From assembly GCA_965197375.1 (NCBI GenBank), contig CBDAMZ010000009.1, positions 124,001 through 188,000 on the forward strand: a stretch of 64,000 nucleotides of DNA, given 5' to 3'. The translations under genes and the position numbers were made by a program. This DNA is from CBDAMZ01 sp965197375 (GTDB lineage Bacteria > Acidobacteriota > Vicinamibacteria > Vicinamibacterales > UBA8438). The notes below the pieces were generated by a model. That model saw only the letters and a list, made by a program, of their open reading frames with translations, was not told the DNA's origin and made no database searches. Below are positions 1 through 10,150 of this stretch, piece by piece. The stretch's first letter is position 1. Every line of letters starts with the position of its first letter.

Positions 1-232
1 GCCATGCCGAGCAAGCCGCCGCTCGATCAGGGCGATGCGTAACAGGCTGAGCGTCTAGAGCAACCAGTGGAAGTCCACTACCTCGTGGGTTTTGGCGATC
101 AGCGCCGCGGCCGCTTCGACGACGACCGCCGGCAGGGTGACTTTGAAAAGGGATATTCCTCGGTTGCTACCGATCCGTGTAGCGAAAGCGTGATAAGTCG
201 CCATTTAAGCTCGCGGAACTCCAGGATGGCAG
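1..232. other. No gene recognised at left edge
   Basis: No convincing reading frame was seen on either strand here. The short plus-strand frame starting near base 67 is arginine-rich, matches no family I know and lies opposite the 3' end of gpmA. Confidence 0.5.
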
Positions 233-988
233 CTACTCTCTCGGCCGTTGCTGTAGCTGCTCGGCCACAGCAGCCGTGGCCCGATCGACCGCCTCCGGGT
301 CCCCGAGGTAGAAGTGCCGCATCGGCGACAAGGCATCGTCGAGCTCGTAAACGAACGGAATGCCGGTGGGAATGTTGAGCTTCACGGTTCCCTCCGGCGA
401 CATCCGATCTAGGTACTTCACGAGAGCTCGTAGGCTATTGCCGTGGGCGACGATCAAGACACTCCGTCCCTCGCGAAGTGCCGGCGCTATTGTCGCGTGC
501 CAATAGGGCAAGAAGCGCTCAGCCGTATCCTTTAGACATTCGGTGGCCGGAAGCTCAGCGGCATCCAAGCCTACGTATCGCGGATCATGGCGTGAGTGTC
601 GCGGATCGTCCTCCGTGAGCGCCGGCGGGCAAATGTCATAGCTCCGCCGCCAGAGCTGCGTTTGTTTGAGGCCGTGTCGCTGGACGGTCTCCGTCTTATT
701 GAGACCCTGGAGGGCGCCATAGTGCCGTTCGTTGAGTCGCCAACTACTATGCACGGGAACCCATGCCAGATCCATTGTCTCCAGGACCAACCAGAGCGTT
801 TTGATCGCCCGCTTCAAGACCGACGTATAAGCGACGTCGAAGTCACAGTGTTGCTCCTGCAAGAGGCGCCCCGCTGCTATGGCTTCCCGAACGCCTTTCT
901 CGGTGAGCCCGATGTCGGTCCACCCCGTAAAGCGGTTCTCATGGTTCCAGGTGCTCTCGCCGTGACGCAACAAAACAAGCTTTCGCAT
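233..988 (-). CDS. gpmA: 2,3-bisphosphoglycerate-dependent phosphoglycerate mutase
   Basis: This enzyme interconverts 3- and 2-phosphoglycerate in cytosolic glycolysis and gluconeogenesis. The N-terminus has the histidine-phosphatase motif LLRHGESTWN with the phospho-accepting His, followed by the GpmA-type NRFTGWTDIGLT segment and RHYGALQGLNK. The second catalytic His is in VAHGNSLRALVKY. The C-terminal GIPFVYELDD matches dPGM enzymes, and the length of about 251 residues is normal. I chose the internal ATG that yields MRKLVLLRHG, because the upstream extension MSVRRVR has no counterpart in the family. It lies in the same direction as pyrE with a gap of about 360 bp, so a shared operon is unlikely. 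The gene appears intact. Confidence 0.93.
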   Translation of the reverse strand: MRKLVLLRHGESTWNHENRFTGWTDIGLTEKGVREAIAAGRLLQEQHCDFDVAYTSVLKRAIKTLWLVLETMDLAWVPVHSSWRLNERHYGALQGLNKTETVQRHGLKQTQLWRRSYDICPPALTEDDPRHSRHDPRYVGLDAAELPATECLKDTAERFLPYWHATIAPALREGRSVLIVAHGNSLRALVKYLDRMSPEGTVKLNIPTGIPFVYELDDALSPMRHFYLGDPEAVDRATAAVAEQLQQRPRE

Positions 989-1009
989 CCGCACCCTCCT
1001 CACGGACAA

Positions 1010-1352
1010 ATCACGGCTGGATTCTAATCAGTGTTTGCCTGTCCACCTTGGACTCACGGTCCGCCGGTGGCTCTCTCGAAAGCTTTAGTTCGCACAAGCA
1101 ATGCTGGGATGACGCCACCCCACCAGCCGTCGCGAAGCAGCTGGCAATACTCATCGAGTCATCGCGTCCCCCTGCCCTCCAGACCGCGCGTGAAGGCAAG
1201 AACCGCGTCAAGGTTCTGGCCTCTCGCAAAACGCCTCGAGGACGCCAAGCGTTCACTATTCTCTTCATAATAGTAGCGATCGCAAACGGCACGGCAGGAT
1301 GTTTAAGGTGCTGGGGCCGAGTAGGTCGAGGCGAGTGACAGCCAGCGGTTAT
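1010..1352. other. Intergenic region gpmA-pyrE
   Basis: About 340 bases separate pyrE from gpmA. The open frames on both strands are low-complexity Arg/Ser/Pro translations and I see no domain, tRNA or clear terminator. The gpmA promoter probably lies here, but I cannot place it. Confidence 0.4.
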
Positions 1353-2015
1353 CTAGACAGGAGCCCGGACCGAGTGCTGTTCGGATTTCGCGGGGGGACC
1401 GTTACCCTTCGCTTCGTTGATCTCGGGAAAGTCCTTCCTCGTGTACAGCGCGACGTAGTTCGGCGCAGCTCGTCGAATTTCCTCGGTGCCACCCTCGTCA
1501 CGATCTATCAACGTGACGACTCCAACCACGTTACACCCGGCCTCCGTAGCAGCATCAATAGCCCTCAGAACCGAGCTGCCGGTTGTAACGACGTCGTCAA
1601 CGATGAGGACCGGTGTGTTAGGCCGGGGCGGGTTTTCGATAAGCCTCTTTGTCCCGTGCCGCTTGGGCTCCTTTCTAACGTAGAAGCCATCAAGCTGCTG
1701 ACCCCGTTCGCAAGCACGCATCATCATCGCCCCAATAATTGGGTCCGCCCCGTGTGTGAGACCACCGACCGCCGACACAGGTTCGTGAAAGCTATTCAGG
1801 ACATCCAAAAAGGCATCCGCCACTAATGAGGCGCCAGCTGCGCTTAGTGTGACAGGCTTGCAGTCAAAGTAGTAGTTTGACTGTTTACCGGTGCTGAGCG
1901 TTACCTGTTGGCCAACGTGCATAGCCTGGCTCGCAAGCAAGGACCTGAGGGTCTCCCATCGAACCTGCGCGTCCTGTTCCCCTGCCTCAGAACTGGCGGC
2001 TTGCACGTGCTGCAC
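1353..2015 (-). CDS. pyrE: Orotate phosphoribosyltransferase
   Basis: PyrE condenses orotate with PRPP to give OMP in de novo pyrimidine synthesis. The PRPP-binding loop is plain in VLIVDDVVTTGSSVLRAI. The N-terminal SGKQSNYYFDCK-type motif (here TGKQSNYYFDCKPVTLS) and the mid-protein VGGLTHGADPIIGA loop are typical of the family. The length of 220 residues is normal. The start is a GTG preceded by a good AGGGAG ribosome-binding site. It is transcribed alone on the minus strand, upstream of gpmA and downstream of the deacetylase genes, with gaps on both sides. No lesion was seen. Confidence 0.95.
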   Translation of the reverse strand: MQHVQAASSEAGEQDAQVRWETLRSLLASQAMHVGQQVTLSTGKQSNYYFDCKPVTLSAAGASLVADAFLDVLNSFHEPVSAVGGLTHGADPIIGAMMMRACERGQQLDGFYVRKEPKRHGTKRLIENPPRPNTPVLIVDDVVTTGSSVLRAIDAATEAGCNVVGVVTLIDRDEGGTEEIRRAAPNYVALYTRKDFPEINEAKGNGPPAKSEQHSVRAPV

Positions 2016-2103
2016 GGCTTCTCCCTGCTACGAGAGTTAAGAACTTAAGGTCCCGTCTCAGGCGGGCTTGAATGAACAGGGGATCCTTAATCCATGACCC
2101 GGT

Positions 2104-3072
2104 TCATTCAGGCTTGACGTACCTAGCAATGTCTTCACCAGTTGCGAACCACACATTCGGCTTGGACTTGATGTAGTGAATGAAGTCATCGAGGTAAGTG
2201 ATCCGCGAGCGCATCCCGATGAGGTGGGGATGCAGCGTTAAGAGAAAAAGCGTGCCTTCCTCGTAGGCCACATCGAAATCATCTCGGTATACCTCAAACA
2301 CGAGTTCAGGCGATGGCATAGCCGATGGACCATACCTTCTGGAGGAGAGGGTGTTCTGGTCATCCAGATAGGGACTAACCGGCAGCTCTACCAAGCCGGA
2401 CGGATCGCCGTTAAGAACCAGCTCGTAGGGTTCATCCATTGCTTGCAGCGTGCTGTCGTAGAGAAACCCGGCCTTTTTCAGAATACCCATCGTGTACGGA
2501 CTCGCTAAGTTTGACGGACCGCGCGCCCCAACCGGTCTCTTGCCGGCCGCTTTTTCGATGTAGTCAGTAGCCTTCGTAAGCAACCGCTCTTCCTCGGCAG
2601 CGTCATTGATCAGAAGCGGATTCTCATCGCTCCAGCCCATAATTCCGATTTCGTGGCGTGAGCGCTTGACGATCTCGGGGATCATCTGCGGATCAACAAT
2701 GGCCGCCGTCGCAGGGATGAAGAACGTGGCCGGCACGTCATGATAATCCAGGACATCGAGGACGCGAGGCAACCCCGTTACCGCACCGAACTCGCCGCCG
2801 GTGAGCTGGACAACTGCCGTATCGCCGACCGCGAACATGTTCGCGGTGTTGTTCAAGCTGAAGGTCAGCGCCACCGCGATACGCGCTCCGTTTGGCCAGA
2901 CGCTGGGCGTCAGCTTCCGCCCGGAACGGACGGTGTTCGACGCTTGCCTTAACTGCTCTTCCGACCACTTTCGACCAGGCTGATTGTCGGTCTGTGCCGG
3001 CTGCTGCGCAGCGCCTGCCATCACCCACGCGCCTGCCATCACGACCGCCACGAGCCACACGCGGCACTTCAT
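2104..3072 (-). CDS. Exported polysaccharide-deacetylase-fold protein, probably inactive
   Basis: The protein has a signal peptide (MKCRVWLVAVVMAG...AGAAQQ) and then the NodB-type fold found in polysaccharide deacetylases, ending in SKPNVWFATGEDIARYV. It is a close paralogue of the next gene upstream. The paralogue has SFDPDN at the first metal and catalytic position and IHGWIHE at the HxxxH site. This copy has TFSLNN and IMGWSDE instead, so the Asp and both His ligands look replaced. I therefore infer that it binds a ligand or acts as a partner rather than deacetylating. The start ATG follows a strong GAGGAGG ribosome-binding site. It is separated by 56 bp from the upstream paralogue, and the two are probably co-transcribed. 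Confidence 0.8.
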   Translation of the reverse strand: MKCRVWLVAVVMAGAWVMAGAAQQPAQTDNQPGRKWSEEQLRQASNTVRSGRKLTPSVWPNGARIAVALTFSLNNTANMFAVGDTAVVQLTGGEFGAVTGLPRVLDVLDYHDVPATFFIPATAAIVDPQMIPEIVKRSRHEIGIMGWSDENPLLINDAAEEERLLTKATDYIEKAAGKRPVGARGPSNLASPYTMGILKKAGFLYDSTLQAMDEPYELVLNGDPSGLVELPVSPYLDDQNTLSSRRYGPSAMPSPELVFEVYRDDFDVAYEEGTLFLLTLHPHLIGMRSRITYLDDFIHYIKSKPNVWFATGEDIARYVKPE

Positions 3073-3128
3073 AGGATCCTCCTCATTAGCAATGCAATGC
3101 GTAACACGAACACCAGGTCACGTCTTCG

Positions 3129-4094
3129 CTATTGGGTCTCCATCTGCGACACAATGTACAGCGCGATGTCCTCTGCGGTTGCGAACCAGACACCAGGCTT
3201 TGACTTCATGTAGACGATCAGCTCCTCCAGGTACTTGATGCGGGAGCGCTGCGGCGTAAGATGTGGGTGCAGGGTAAGCACAAACACCGTGCCCTCTCGG
3301 TACGCCACGTCAAAGTCGTCCTTGAATGTCTGCATGATGATCCGCGGCGAGGGCAGCGTGCTTGTCGCACCGTACAGCGCGGCGTCGTCAAGGATCCAGT
3401 TCACGGGCAGCTCGATCATCCCGATCGGTTCCCCATCGATGAGAATCTCATGCGGGGCGTCCTTCGCCTGCAGGCTGGAGTCGTACAACATTCCCGCCTT
3501 TTCGAGCAGGGACGCCGAGTACGGACTCATAATCCACGAGGGTTGGCGGCTGCCAACCGGCCGCCTGCCCCACTGCTGCTCCAACAGATCGAGCGCCTGG
3601 GTAATGAGCCGCCACTCTTCCTCCGGATCATCGATAGTTAACGGGTTTTCGTGGATCCACCCGTGGATGGCAACTTCGTCGCCACGCTTCTTGAACATCT
3701 CAATCTGCTCGGGGTGCATCATCGCAGAAACGGCCGGGATGTACCACGAGGCGGGAACGTCGTGCTTGTCGAGCATCTTAATTACGCGGGGCAACCCAGT
3801 ATTCGGCGCGTACTCACCCCGTGAGATACCAACGATGTTGTCCGCGCCACCGCGATTTAACTGCCCACTGAAGTTGTCCGGGTCGAACGATATGCTAACC
3901 GCAACTCGCGCCCCGTTTGGCCAGCTCTCCGGTGTCAGGTCGCGCCCGGCTCTCACATGGTGCCCAACCTCTCGTATCTTGTCGTCGGTCCATTTGAGCC
4001 CCGGTTGCTGATCAGCAGGCACTTGCTGCTCAGCCTGGATTGGCAATACGCACAGGCAGAAAATCGCACCAAGGATCAGTCCGCGATGGCGCAT
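3129..4094 (-). CDS. Exported polysaccharide deacetylase family protein
   Basis: This is a predicted secreted or periplasmic NodB-family hydrolase. A signal peptide (MRHRGLILGAIFCLCVLPIQA) follows the chosen ATG at 4094. The longer frame from 4166 adds a non-signal-like extension and is rejected. Metal-site motifs are present: SFDPDN, and IHGWIHENP with two histidines. The C-terminus SKPGVWFATAEDIA matches the uraD/PuuE-like deacetylase branch, so the substrate could be an N-acyl sugar, allantoin-like amide or another amide. I cannot choose between these. It is the first gene of a two-gene minus-strand set with the degenerate paralogue downstream. Confidence 0.85.
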   Translation of the reverse strand: MRHRGLILGAIFCLCVLPIQAEQQVPADQQPGLKWTDDKIREVGHHVRAGRDLTPESWPNGARVAVSISFDPDNFSGQLNRGGADNIVGISRGEYAPNTGLPRVIKMLDKHDVPASWYIPAVSAMMHPEQIEMFKKRGDEVAIHGWIHENPLTIDDPEEEWRLITQALDLLEQQWGRRPVGSRQPSWIMSPYSASLLEKAGMLYDSSLQAKDAPHEILIDGEPIGMIELPVNWILDDAALYGATSTLPSPRIIMQTFKDDFDVAYREGTVFVLTLHPHLTPQRSRIKYLEELIVYMKSKPGVWFATAEDIALYIVSQMETQ

Positions 4095-4325
4095 AGTGTT
4101 CCTCCCTTTCGCTCGGACGCTTGGCAGGGCACCCACTCGGCGAGGAAAAAGGTGACTACTTATCACAGCCTCCGCGCAAGTGTCAAGGATGTCCGCCCGC
4201 AGATACGGGCGATCTAGTTAGTAGCTTGCGGCATTCTGGGCTGTAGCGGGCTCAACCGAAGCAACGTTCCCCACGGGAAGGTTGGGGAGGAGGACGAGTG
4301 GTATCGTACGCCGCTTGCGTACTGT

Positions 4326-4616
4326 ATGCTCGGCGCCTGTGGCGGGAATCCTCGAGGGCATCCGGGCGCCCCTCACCGGGAATGCCAGCGACGCAGCGGT
4401 TCTCAAAGGGTCGGCTCGAGCCAGGACGCCACCTATAAGGAGAAAGAGCTGGCAAAGGAAACCGGAAGCTCGCGCACCTCCGTGCGTGAAACCTCACAGG
4501 TATTGCAAGCGGAAGGCCCGGTCGAGTTGCTTCCCAACCGCGGAGCGACGGTCCGCATCTGCAGGCTGGACGAGATCGAGACTTCACTCATCGCCAGGTT
4601 GAAGGAGAAGAGATGA
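4326..4616 (+). pseudogene. GntR-family regulator fragment
   Basis: The second half of this frame reads KEKELAKETGSSRTSVRE followed by LQAEGPVELLPNRGATV. That is the winged helix-turn-helix of the GntR family (usually ELAEELGVSRTPVREAL and PNRGA.V). The residues before it do not match the family, and the frame ends right after the DNA-binding domain, without the roughly 130-residue FCD effector domain. Its stop overlaps the start of the CoA-transferase gene (ATGA-type overlap). It is either a truncated regulator of the CoA-transferase/lyase pair or a stand-alone HTH remnant. Homology can only be supported from about 4431. Confidence 0.6.
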
Positions 4617-5860
4617 CTGACATGGCTGTCACCGACGAGGCAGCGCGCGACACCTCCGGGCCCGGCCCGCTCGCGGGCGTTCGTGTCATCGAACTCGGCA
4701 TGGTGCTCGCTGGCCCCTTCGCCGCCCGGCTTCTCGGCGATATGGGCGCCGAGATCATCAAGGTGGAACCACCAGGAAAACCGGATCCGCTGCGGGATTG
4801 GGGTCATGGTCGTTTTAAGGGACGCTCTCTCTGGTGGCCCGTTCAATCTCGCAACAAGAAATGTATCACGCTGAATCTACGAACAAAGAAGGGGCAGGAA
4901 CTCCTCCTCGAGCTTGTTGAGCGAAGCGACGCGCTCGTGGAGAATTTCCGGCCGGGCACGCTCGAGAACTGGAATCTCGGCTACGACCGTCTGAGCAAGA
5001 TCAACCCAAAGATCGTCCTCTGCCGCGTATCGGGCTACGGACAGACCGGCCCGTACGGACCCCGTGCCGGCTTTGCGTCAGTGGCGGAGGCAATGGGGGG
5101 AATTCGCTACATCAACGGCTTTCCCGGCGAGCCGCCGCCACGAATGCACCTCTCCCTCGGAGACTCGCTGGCGGGCATGTTCGCAGCGCAGGGGATCCTG
5201 GCGGCCCTGTACAAACGGGACGCTCTCGGCTTCGGGAAGGGACAGGTGGTTGATGTTTCCCTCATGGAATCGTGCTTCGCCCTGCTCGAGGGCACGGTGC
5301 CCGAGTACGACCGTCTCGGAATAATCCGCGAACCTGGCGGTACGGGACTGAAGGGCGTCGCCCCATCGAACATCTTTAAGTCGAAGGACGGCAAGTGGAT
5401 CGTGATCGCGGCAAACGCTGACAATGTCTTCCGACGTCTGTGCAAAGCAATGGGAATGCCTGAACTCGCAAACGACGAGCGCTTCGTGACGCATCTCAGC
5501 CGCGGTGATAACCAAGAGGCAATCGAGCGGATCGTTGCCGACTGGGCAAAAAAGTATGACGCCGTCGAGATCGACCGTATTCTCAACGAAGCCGGGATTA
5601 TCTGCGGCCCGATCTATACGATCGCGGACATCTTCGAGGACCCCCAGTTTAAGGCGCGCGACATGCTACTCGAGCACGTAGATCCCGGCTTCGGAAAGTT
5701 CATCGGGCCTGGAATCGTGCCCAAGTTCTCAGAGACCCCTGGTGAAGTCAGATGGTCGGGAACCTGGGAGGAGGGCATCGCCAACGAGGACGTCTACGGC
5801 GGACTCTTGGGCCTTTCCGACGCCGAACTCGCCGCCCTCAAGCGGGAGAACGTCGTATGA
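4613..5860 (+). CDS. CaiB/BaiF family (class III) CoA transferase
   Basis: The protein moves CoA between organic acids by the class III mechanism. The N-terminal GVRVIELGMVLAGPFAARLLGDMGAE, the IKVEPP motif, the SRNKKCITLNL segment and LVENFRPGTLE are all diagnostic. The C-terminal half has the usual PSNIFKSKDGKWIVIAA region. At 415 residues it has normal family length. The start follows a GGAGAAG ribosome-binding site. Its stop overlaps the next gene by ATGA, so it is translationally coupled to an HMG-CoA-lyase-like enzyme. Together they suggest activation and cleavage of a branched 3-hydroxy-acyl compound. The acid substrate cannot be read from sequence. Confidence 0.93.
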   Translation: MTDMAVTDEAARDTSGPGPLAGVRVIELGMVLAGPFAARLLGDMGAEIIKVEPPGKPDPLRDWGHGRFKGRSLWWPVQSRNKKCITLNLRTKKGQELLLELVERSDALVENFRPGTLENWNLGYDRLSKINPKIVLCRVSGYGQTGPYGPRAGFASVAEAMGGIRYINGFPGEPPPRMHLSLGDSLAGMFAAQGILAALYKRDALGFGKGQVVDVSLMESCFALLEGTVPEYDRLGIIREPGGTGLKGVAPSNIFKSKDGKWIVIAANADNVFRRLCKAMGMPELANDERFVTHLSRGDNQEAIERIVADWAKKYDAVEIDRILNEAGIICGPIYTIADIFEDPQFKARDMLLEHVDPGFGKFIGPGIVPKFSETPGEVRWSGTWEEGIANEDVYGGLLGLSDAELAALKRENVV

Positions 5861-6753
5861 AAGAAATCACGATCTGCGACGTGGCCCCCCGAGACGGACT
5901 CCAGAACGATCCTAAGATTCTCGAGCCCGGGGTCCGCGCAGAACTCATCAGCCGACTCGCAAACGCAGGGCTGCCGCGTATCGAGGCTGTTAGCTTCGTG
6001 AGCCCGAAACGGGTTCCGCAGATGGCCGGGGCTGAGGAGGTCGTCGCCGCCGTCGACCGACGCGAGGATGTGGTCTACGCGGGCTTAGCCTTGAACGAGC
6101 AGGGCTATGAACGGCTTGCTAGTACCGGGCTCAATGAAGTGCACTTCGCCTTTGCCGCAACCGAGACGTTCAACCAGCGCAACTCAAACGCCTCGGTCAG
6201 CGAGTCTCTCACCGCGGCCGAGCGTATTGTCTCGCGGGCGCACGAAGATAACATCCGAGCGACCGTGACGATTGCAGTGTCGTTCGGCTGTCCGTTCGAG
6301 GGGAAGGTCAACGCGGGTCACGTGCTCGAACTTGCCAGTCGCCTGGCCGAAGCAGGGTCGGACGAGATCGTCTTCGCGGACACAATCGGCGTTGCCGTGC
6401 CACGTCAGGTTCGGGATGTCGTGATCGGTGCAAGGTCTATGAACCTGCCGATCGGCGTTCACCTCCACAACACGAGGAACACGGGCTTTGCCAATGCATT
6501 TGCCGCGATTGAAGGCGGGGTCTCTGTTGTCGACGCATCCGTCGGCGGCATCGGCGGCTGTCCCTTCGCCCCTCGCGCCACTGGCAACATCTGCACCGAG
6601 GACCTCGTCTACATGCTCCACGGCGAGGGAATCGAGACGGGGATTGATCTCGATTTGCTCATCACGGTCGCTGAATGGCTTGAGGGTGTGCTCGAACGGG
6701 AACTCGAAGGGCAGGTCTACCGGGCTGGGATCTTCGCGCCGATAGCGGGCTAG
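5857..6753 (+). CDS. Hydroxymethylglutaryl-CoA lyase family protein
   Basis: This is a DRE-TIM aldolase that cleaves HMG-CoA or a related 3-hydroxyacyl-CoA. The start motif CDVAPRDGLQND carries the catalytic Arg-Asp pair. The metal-binding HLHNTRNTGFAN is present, and the signature loop GGIGGCPFAPRATGN contains the catalytic Cys. The length is 298 residues from the ATG that overlaps the stop of the CoA transferase; the longer upstream frame is only read-through of that gene. The gene pair resembles leucine or isoprenoid acid degradation modules, with the transferase supplying the CoA ester. It is intact. Confidence 0.93.
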   Translation: MKEITICDVAPRDGLQNDPKILEPGVRAELISRLANAGLPRIEAVSFVSPKRVPQMAGAEEVVAAVDRREDVVYAGLALNEQGYERLASTGLNEVHFAFAATETFNQRNSNASVSESLTAAERIVSRAHEDNIRATVTIAVSFGCPFEGKVNAGHVLELASRLAEAGSDEIVFADTIGVAVPRQVRDVVIGARSMNLPIGVHLHNTRNTGFANAFAAIEGGVSVVDASVGGIGGCPFAPRATGNICTEDLVYMLHGEGIETGIDLDLLITVAEWLEGVLERELEGQVYRAGIFAPIAG

Positions 6754-6864
6754 GACGACTTCATCACAACCTTCGGGCCTTAGGTGGATCTGCCTCGGCG
6801 GCCAGCCGCCGACGTCGGGCCGTGCGATTCGGTTCGGGTACCTGCCAGGCTAGAGCTGGTTGTT

Positions 6865-9800
6865 CTACAGTCCTCCGAAAAAGTATCTGGCGCCAATCTG
6901 AACTTCTCGGCCTGGAAAGAACGTTGTCGGGGAGCCGAAGGCTTGGCCAGCGACGGCGCTCACGTTCGACACGTTGGCGCGATTGGTGAGATTGAAGGTC
7001 TCCATCAACACGCTCGCCGTGCCTACCTCCAAGCGTGATCCGCTTCTCCACGCGAAGGTCGGCCGTGAAGAACGGCGCGGCACGAAACCGGTTGCGTGAT
7101 TCGGATGTGTCACGCTGGTCTACCAGGCCGTCGCCGTCCAGATCACGGATGCCGCGGGGATTAAACGCTGCTCCGCTCCGCCAGAACACGACTCCGCTGA
7201 CGCTCACATCCCACGGTAGTCGTGCTGTGCCGTCAGCGATGAGACTCTGCGGTGCCGACTGGTTCGACGGCCCGTAGTCTAACTCGGGGCGGTTGTTGTG
7301 GCTAAAGGTCGAGCCGACGTCGCCGGTCAAGAGGTTGTCACGCGCACGAGCCGCCGTATAGGAGATGCTCCAACGATAGCGTGGCCCAAGCGGTCAGCGC
7401 GCCATGATCACCACCCCGTCGTAATCGATTTGCCCCTCGTAGGTGACCTGACTGATCCGCGGTCCGCCGTCGGTGGTTTTCCCGAACTGCGGATCGCCTG
7501 GCGGTGCATCGAACAGATTTACGATGCGTCGGGTAAGCAGAGCGCGGCTGCGCCGCTTCACAAACGTCGCGCCAATAATGAGTTTATTGCCAAGCTGCTG
7601 CTCCACACCGACGTTGAGTGCGCTCGTCCAGGGCACTCGATCCCGAGCGTAGCGCGAGACGTCTCGGCTCTGGGCAGCGGCCCGCGCGGGAAAAACGACA
7701 ATACGCGCTCGCCGACGATGGAACCGCCTGGTACGTCAAAGAACTCCCAGTCCGTGCCCGGAAACTCCGCCTCCAGGCGCGCCACCGCCTCGGTCGGGGA
7801 ATAGTGGCTGAGGGTCGCGATAGTGTCGGCCGTCACAACAGGTGGCGCCAAGGGATCAGGGACGGCGATCCCTAGCAGGTAGTAGAGCGCTAGCGGATTT
7901 GAGCGGATCGCGTCGGCGAATGGGCGGTAGGCCGTGTTTTCCGGAGGCGTCCGCCCGCCCCCGACTATCGGAAATCCAGACGTAATGACCAGGTCGATGA
8001 GCGAGTCTGAATAGTCGAACCCGAGCCGTGGTAATGCCACATCGAAGGCCGACCGAGTGAAGATGCCCCCTTTTTCCGGAACCGTGGCCGCAGCCGACAG
8101 TAGGTTGCGGTCGGAAAAGATACCCCACGCAGCTCGCACGATAGTGCGGTGGCGTTCGGCAACATCCCACGCCACGCCGAATCTAGGGGCGACGTTGTTG
8201 CGGTTTTCACCGAACAGGCTTGCCCAGTCGTAGCGCAGCCCGACATCGAACGTCAAATCGCCTCTCGGACGCCATGCATCTTGTGCGAACACGGAGACGT
8301 CCGTGTTTTTCAGATCAGGTGTGAAGCTACCGCCTGGCGTCGTGGCTGGCAACGTGAAGAACCGAGCCGCGGACTGTTGGAATCCAAGACGTGCAAATCG
8401 GTCGGCTATCACCTCGTGGGCATTCGGTGCGAGAAACGCTGCCGAGTACTCCACATCGTTACTAACCTCGTTGAACCCACCCACAGTGACATGGTTAATG
8501 TCCCATCCCACCTTAAGTTGGTGCTGATCGCCCTGCCGGCGCGGAAGCCAGCTCAGCGCCTGTGCAATCTGGGTCCGCTTCGTTCGCCGTGAGCGACGTC
8601 CGCCGAACGGCGCACTAGTTTGCAGAAACCCGGAGCGCAGCAGCAGAAGAACCGGCTCCGGACGCTCAGTGCGGTTTGGGTTCAGTTCCGTCTCGCCTCG
8701 GACGTGCGAGACAACCGTCTCGAGAAAAGCGTCGGCACCAACGATCGCCGTGCCTCTTAGGTTCACACTTGAGGCCCGATTTGTCTCCTCACGCGCCGCG
8801 CTCGGCAGAGCTAGCGTACCTGCCACCGGAGAGGCAAGTACTCCATTTGAGTCCTCACCGTCTCGAGCGATCGACAGGCTCGCAGCGTGAGCGTCGCCCA
8901 AGCGCGCATCGAGCTTGAAGTATCCGTTCAGGCGGCTGGTTGCCGGCTCGAACTCGAAGTTCTCACGCCCCGTTGACGATGCGGCGCCCGCTCTTACGAA
9001 GGTTGGGACCTGCGCCCGGTCGATGTTGAGGCCGCGGATTTCGTCCAGCCGCTCGAGGGATCCGAAGAAAAAAAGCCGGTCGCACTGTACCGGCCCGCCG
9101 ATCGTCCCACCCCATTGATGTCGGCTCAGCGCAGGCGGTAACTGATCCGGCACATTCGAGGTGTCAAATTTATCATTCCGGTGAAACCAGTACGTGCGGC
9201 CATCCAACCGGTTGCTCCCCGACCTCGTGACGACGTTGACAACGCCGCCCTGCGCACGGCCGAACTCCGCGCGATACCCCGACGACACGACTTCGAACTC
9301 CTGGATGGCGTCCTGGGAAAGCGCCACTGCGAGCCCGCCATGCAGCGGATCGTTGCTGTCGGCTCCGTCAACAATGAAGGAGGTGGCGGCTGGACGCTCA
9401 CCGAAAACCGAGACGCCACCGGTGGTACCAGTTGACAGCATCGGCCGGGCTCCCGGCGCCAGCGCCATCAAAGCCACGAAGTTTCTGCCATTCAACGGTA
9501 AGTCATTAATCGTCCGCCCTGGCGCTCGCCACGCCACATCGGATCTCTCAACCTCAACAAGCGGTCTCTCGACCGATACTTCAATCTGTTCGGTGACACC
9601 GGCCAGCACCAGAACAACGTCCACCGTGGCCCGGTCGTCAACGGCTACCTCGACCTCCTGATAGCGTCCCTGGTGAAAACCTTTGAGCTCGACGAGCAGG
9701 TCGTAGATACCGGGTTGGATCAGAGGCACCAGGTAGCGGCCTCGGTCATCGGTCGTTACGCTGCGCCTGATGCCAGTGAGGTGCGGTCCTGTGACGACAA

Positions 9801-9950
9801 CGGTGGCGCCAGGTAGAGCCGCGCCAGTGGCGTCGCGGACGGTGTGCCGGCAAGCTGACCTTTCATCTGACCGACGGCTGCGGCCGCACTCGACACGAGC
9901 ATCCCGATAGCGACAAAGCCTGCCACCGCGTGTTTCACGCTCGAGACCAT
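6865..9950 (-). pseudogene. Oar-like TonB-dependent receptor, multiply broken
   Basis: Read from 9950 down, the gene begins with a signal peptide (MVSSVKHAVAGFVAIG). A carboxypeptidase-regulatory domain follows, but only after a frame change near 9850 (VRDATGAALPGATVVV). Next comes a plug with LPLNGRNFVALMALAPG and a long barrel. A second frame change lies near 7655 (into VPWTSALNVGVEQQ), an in-frame TGA at 7394-7396 (VVIMAR then PLGPRYRW), and a third frame change near 7050-7110, before the C-terminal GARYFFGGL. Three frameshifts and one nonsense codon make it non-functional, or the assembly is poor here. A receptor of this kind would take up a large nutrient across the outer membrane. Confidence 0.88.
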
Positions 9951-10150
9951 GACTTCGTATTATACGTAATCCATGCGAGATGTAATCGGACGTGGGGCGA
10001 CCAGCAACCTACTTCTTCTGGCGTGAGTCTGCTGAGCGGTCGTTGTCTTGATCGCGCCGATGTGATGCTTCCGGATGAGGACGGGGCACGCTGCGGGTCA
10101 CGCGCGAGGTATCTCTATGCTATCCTCGCCGGACAGTCGGTGTTTCGCCT

